Source: an uncultured Clostridia bacterium
Lineage (GTDB): Bacteria > Bacillota > Clostridia > Oscillospirales > CAG-382
Assembly (NCBI GenBank): GCA_947626805.1
Contig: CANQTR010000010.1
Location: forward strand, 1-34,174
Direction: 5' to 3'
Length of the DNA: 34,174 nucleotides
Shown here: piece after piece, positions 33,464 through 34,174 of the stretch
Layout: each line of letters starts with the position of its first letter
How positions within the stretch are numbered: position 1 is the first letter of the stretch
Position numbers and translations under genes: made by a program
The notes under the pieces: generated by a model
Seen by the model: only the letters and a program-made list of their open reading frames with translations
Database searches by the model: none
What the model was told of the DNA's origin: nothing

Positions 33464-33811
33464 ATGAAAGTCAAACTGCCGAAGGGAATGGGCGGCGGCC
33501 CGTCCGATATGAATTCCATGATTCGCCAAGCGCAAAAGATGCAGGAGCAAATGGCGGAAAAGCAGGCCGAACTGGACGCGCGGGAATACGAGGTGCAGGC
33601 GGGCGGCGGCGCCGTCACGGTCAAAATCCTCGGCACGCGGGAAGTCACGGAAATCCTGCTGCAGCCGGAAGTCGTCGACCCGGACGATTTGGAAACCTTG
33701 CAGGACATTCTGGTCGCGGCCGTCAACGAGGCGATTCGCAAGGTGGACACGACCAACGAGCAGGAAATGGGCAAAATCACCGGCAGTATGAACCTGCCCG
33801 GCATGTTCTGA
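33464..33811 (+). CDS. ebfC: Nucleoid-associated protein YbaB/EbfC
   Basis: Small dimeric DNA-binding protein that associates with the nucleoid. The 115 residues have GGGPSDMNSMIRQAQKMQEQM at the N-terminus, a helix DAREYEVQAGGGAVTVKILG, and LQPEVVDPDDLETLQDILVAAVNEA, all standard for the family. ATG 33464 follows GAAAGGAA. Its position between dnaX and recR is the classic order in Firmicutes and many other bacteria. The stop TGA is one base before the recR ATG, so the two are probably coupled. Confidence 0.95.
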   Translation: MKVKLPKGMGGGPSDMNSMIRQAQKMQEQMAEKQAELDAREYEVQAGGGAVTVKILGTREVTEILLQPEVVDPDDLETLQDILVAAVNEAIRKVDTTNEQEMGKITGSMNLPGMF

Positions 33812-33812
33812 G

Positions 33813-34174
33813 ATGACGCCGGCTCTGGAGAAATTGGCGCTGCACTTCGCCGCCCTGCCCGCCATCGGGCGCAAAAGCGCGGTCCGGCTCGCCTATCATG
33901 TGCTGGAAATGGACGAGGAGGAGGTCCGTGCCTTCGCGGAAAGCCTGCTTGAGGTCAAGCGGGCGACGCGGCTTTGTTCGGTCTGCCAATGTTTCAGCGA
34001 GACCGAAATCTGCCGCTTTTGCGAGGACCCGGAACGCGACGGCGGTGTAATCATGTGCGTCGAGGACAACCGCGCGCTCGAAGCAATCGAGGCGCTCCAC
34101 GAGTACCGCGGGCGCTATCACGTCCTGCACGGCGTGCTTTCCCCGATGGACGGAATCGGCCCGGAACAGTTGAA
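33813..34174 (+). CDS. recR: Recombination protein RecR, N-terminal part (runs off the right edge)
   Basis: RecR works with RecF and RecO to load RecA at gaps. About 120 codons are visible: the helix-hairpin-helix region LAALPAIGRKSAVRLAYHVL (about 12-32), the zinc finger CSVCQCFSETEICRFC (about 54-69) and the beginning of the TOPRIM domain VIMCVEDNRALEAIE. The C-terminal portion lies beyond the window. ATG at 33813 begins one base after the ebfC stop, with no strong ribosome site of its own, so translation likely depends on ebfC. Confidence 0.95.
   Translation, partial: MTPALEKLALHFAALPAIGRKSAVRLAYHVLEMDEEEVRAFAESLLEVKRATRLCSVCQCFSETEICRFCEDPERDGGVIMCVEDNRALEAIEALHEYRGRYHVLHGVLSPMDGIGPEQL

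Noticed and set aside
1..34174. CRISPR arrays, insertion sequences, prophage genes or tRNAs
   Set aside because: No regularly spaced repeats, transposase or integrase motifs, phage genes or tRNA cloverleaf sequences were recognised by reading; a dedicated search could still find short or degenerate copies.

Overview
The window reads as an ordinary but gene-dense chromosomal segment of a GC-rich (roughly 60 percent by eye) member of the Clostridia, most likely a gut Oscillospiraceae-type anaerobe. Pointers are an HPr kinase and complete PTS, the lon-engB pair, a fatty acid kinase FakA, a two-gene 2-hydroxyacyl-CoA dehydratase/activase system, a large Gram-positive-type SRP RNA followed by dnaX-ebfC-recR, and an A-type (not Bacillus B-type) RNase P RNA. 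The species assignment is inference. I see no prophage, insertion sequence, CRISPR array or tRNA.

Layout. (1) 1-1119, minus strand: rnpB with its own promoter and terminator, then prfB with its own promoter and no programmed frameshift. (2) 1124-7350, plus strand: a promoter back to back with that of rnpB drives murD, three overlapping or adjacent M42 metallopeptidase genes, a PLP-dependent methionine gamma-lyase-like gene and a small membrane zinc-ribbon protein. (3) 7390-9132: fakA with its own promoter and terminator. (4) 9169-14642: an acyl-CoA dehydratase activase and a dehydratase-subunit-like gene overlapping by ATGA, then an AlkZ-like DNA glycosylase, ending at a bidirectional terminator. 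(5) 14653-21733, minus strand: DUF2812-like membrane protein, hprK, ROK sugar kinase, lon, engB, MATE transporter, from one consensus promoter. (6) 21774-25486, minus strand: ECF-type sigma factor, membrane anti-sigma-like protein, Y-family DNA polymerase, YolD-like protein, with an apparent one-base frameshift at the sigma C-terminus and lower GC in the anti-sigma gene. (7) 25582-31297, minus strand: fruR-fruK-fruA-ptsH-ptsI, in which the general PTS proteins sit in the fructose operon. (8) 31487-34174, plus strand: SRP RNA, dnaX, ebfC and the start of recR.

How it works together. Sections 5 and 7 hold most of a PTS and carbon-catabolite circuit: EI and HPr feed the fructose permease, FruK makes fructose-1,6-bisphosphate, HprK would phosphorylate Ser46 of this HPr, and a ROK kinase handles free sugar. 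Section 2 couples a cell-wall enzyme to peptide and amino-acid breakdown. Section 6 pairs a signal-responsive sigma factor with translesion synthesis. Eight sigma-A promoters were found, all with 17-base spacers.

Nothing here is clearly a new defence or mobile system. The observations most worth checking are the A6 frameshift in the sigma gene, the strong hairpin between ptsH and ptsI, the triple M42 cassette, and the sigma/anti-sigma/translesion-polymerase linkage.
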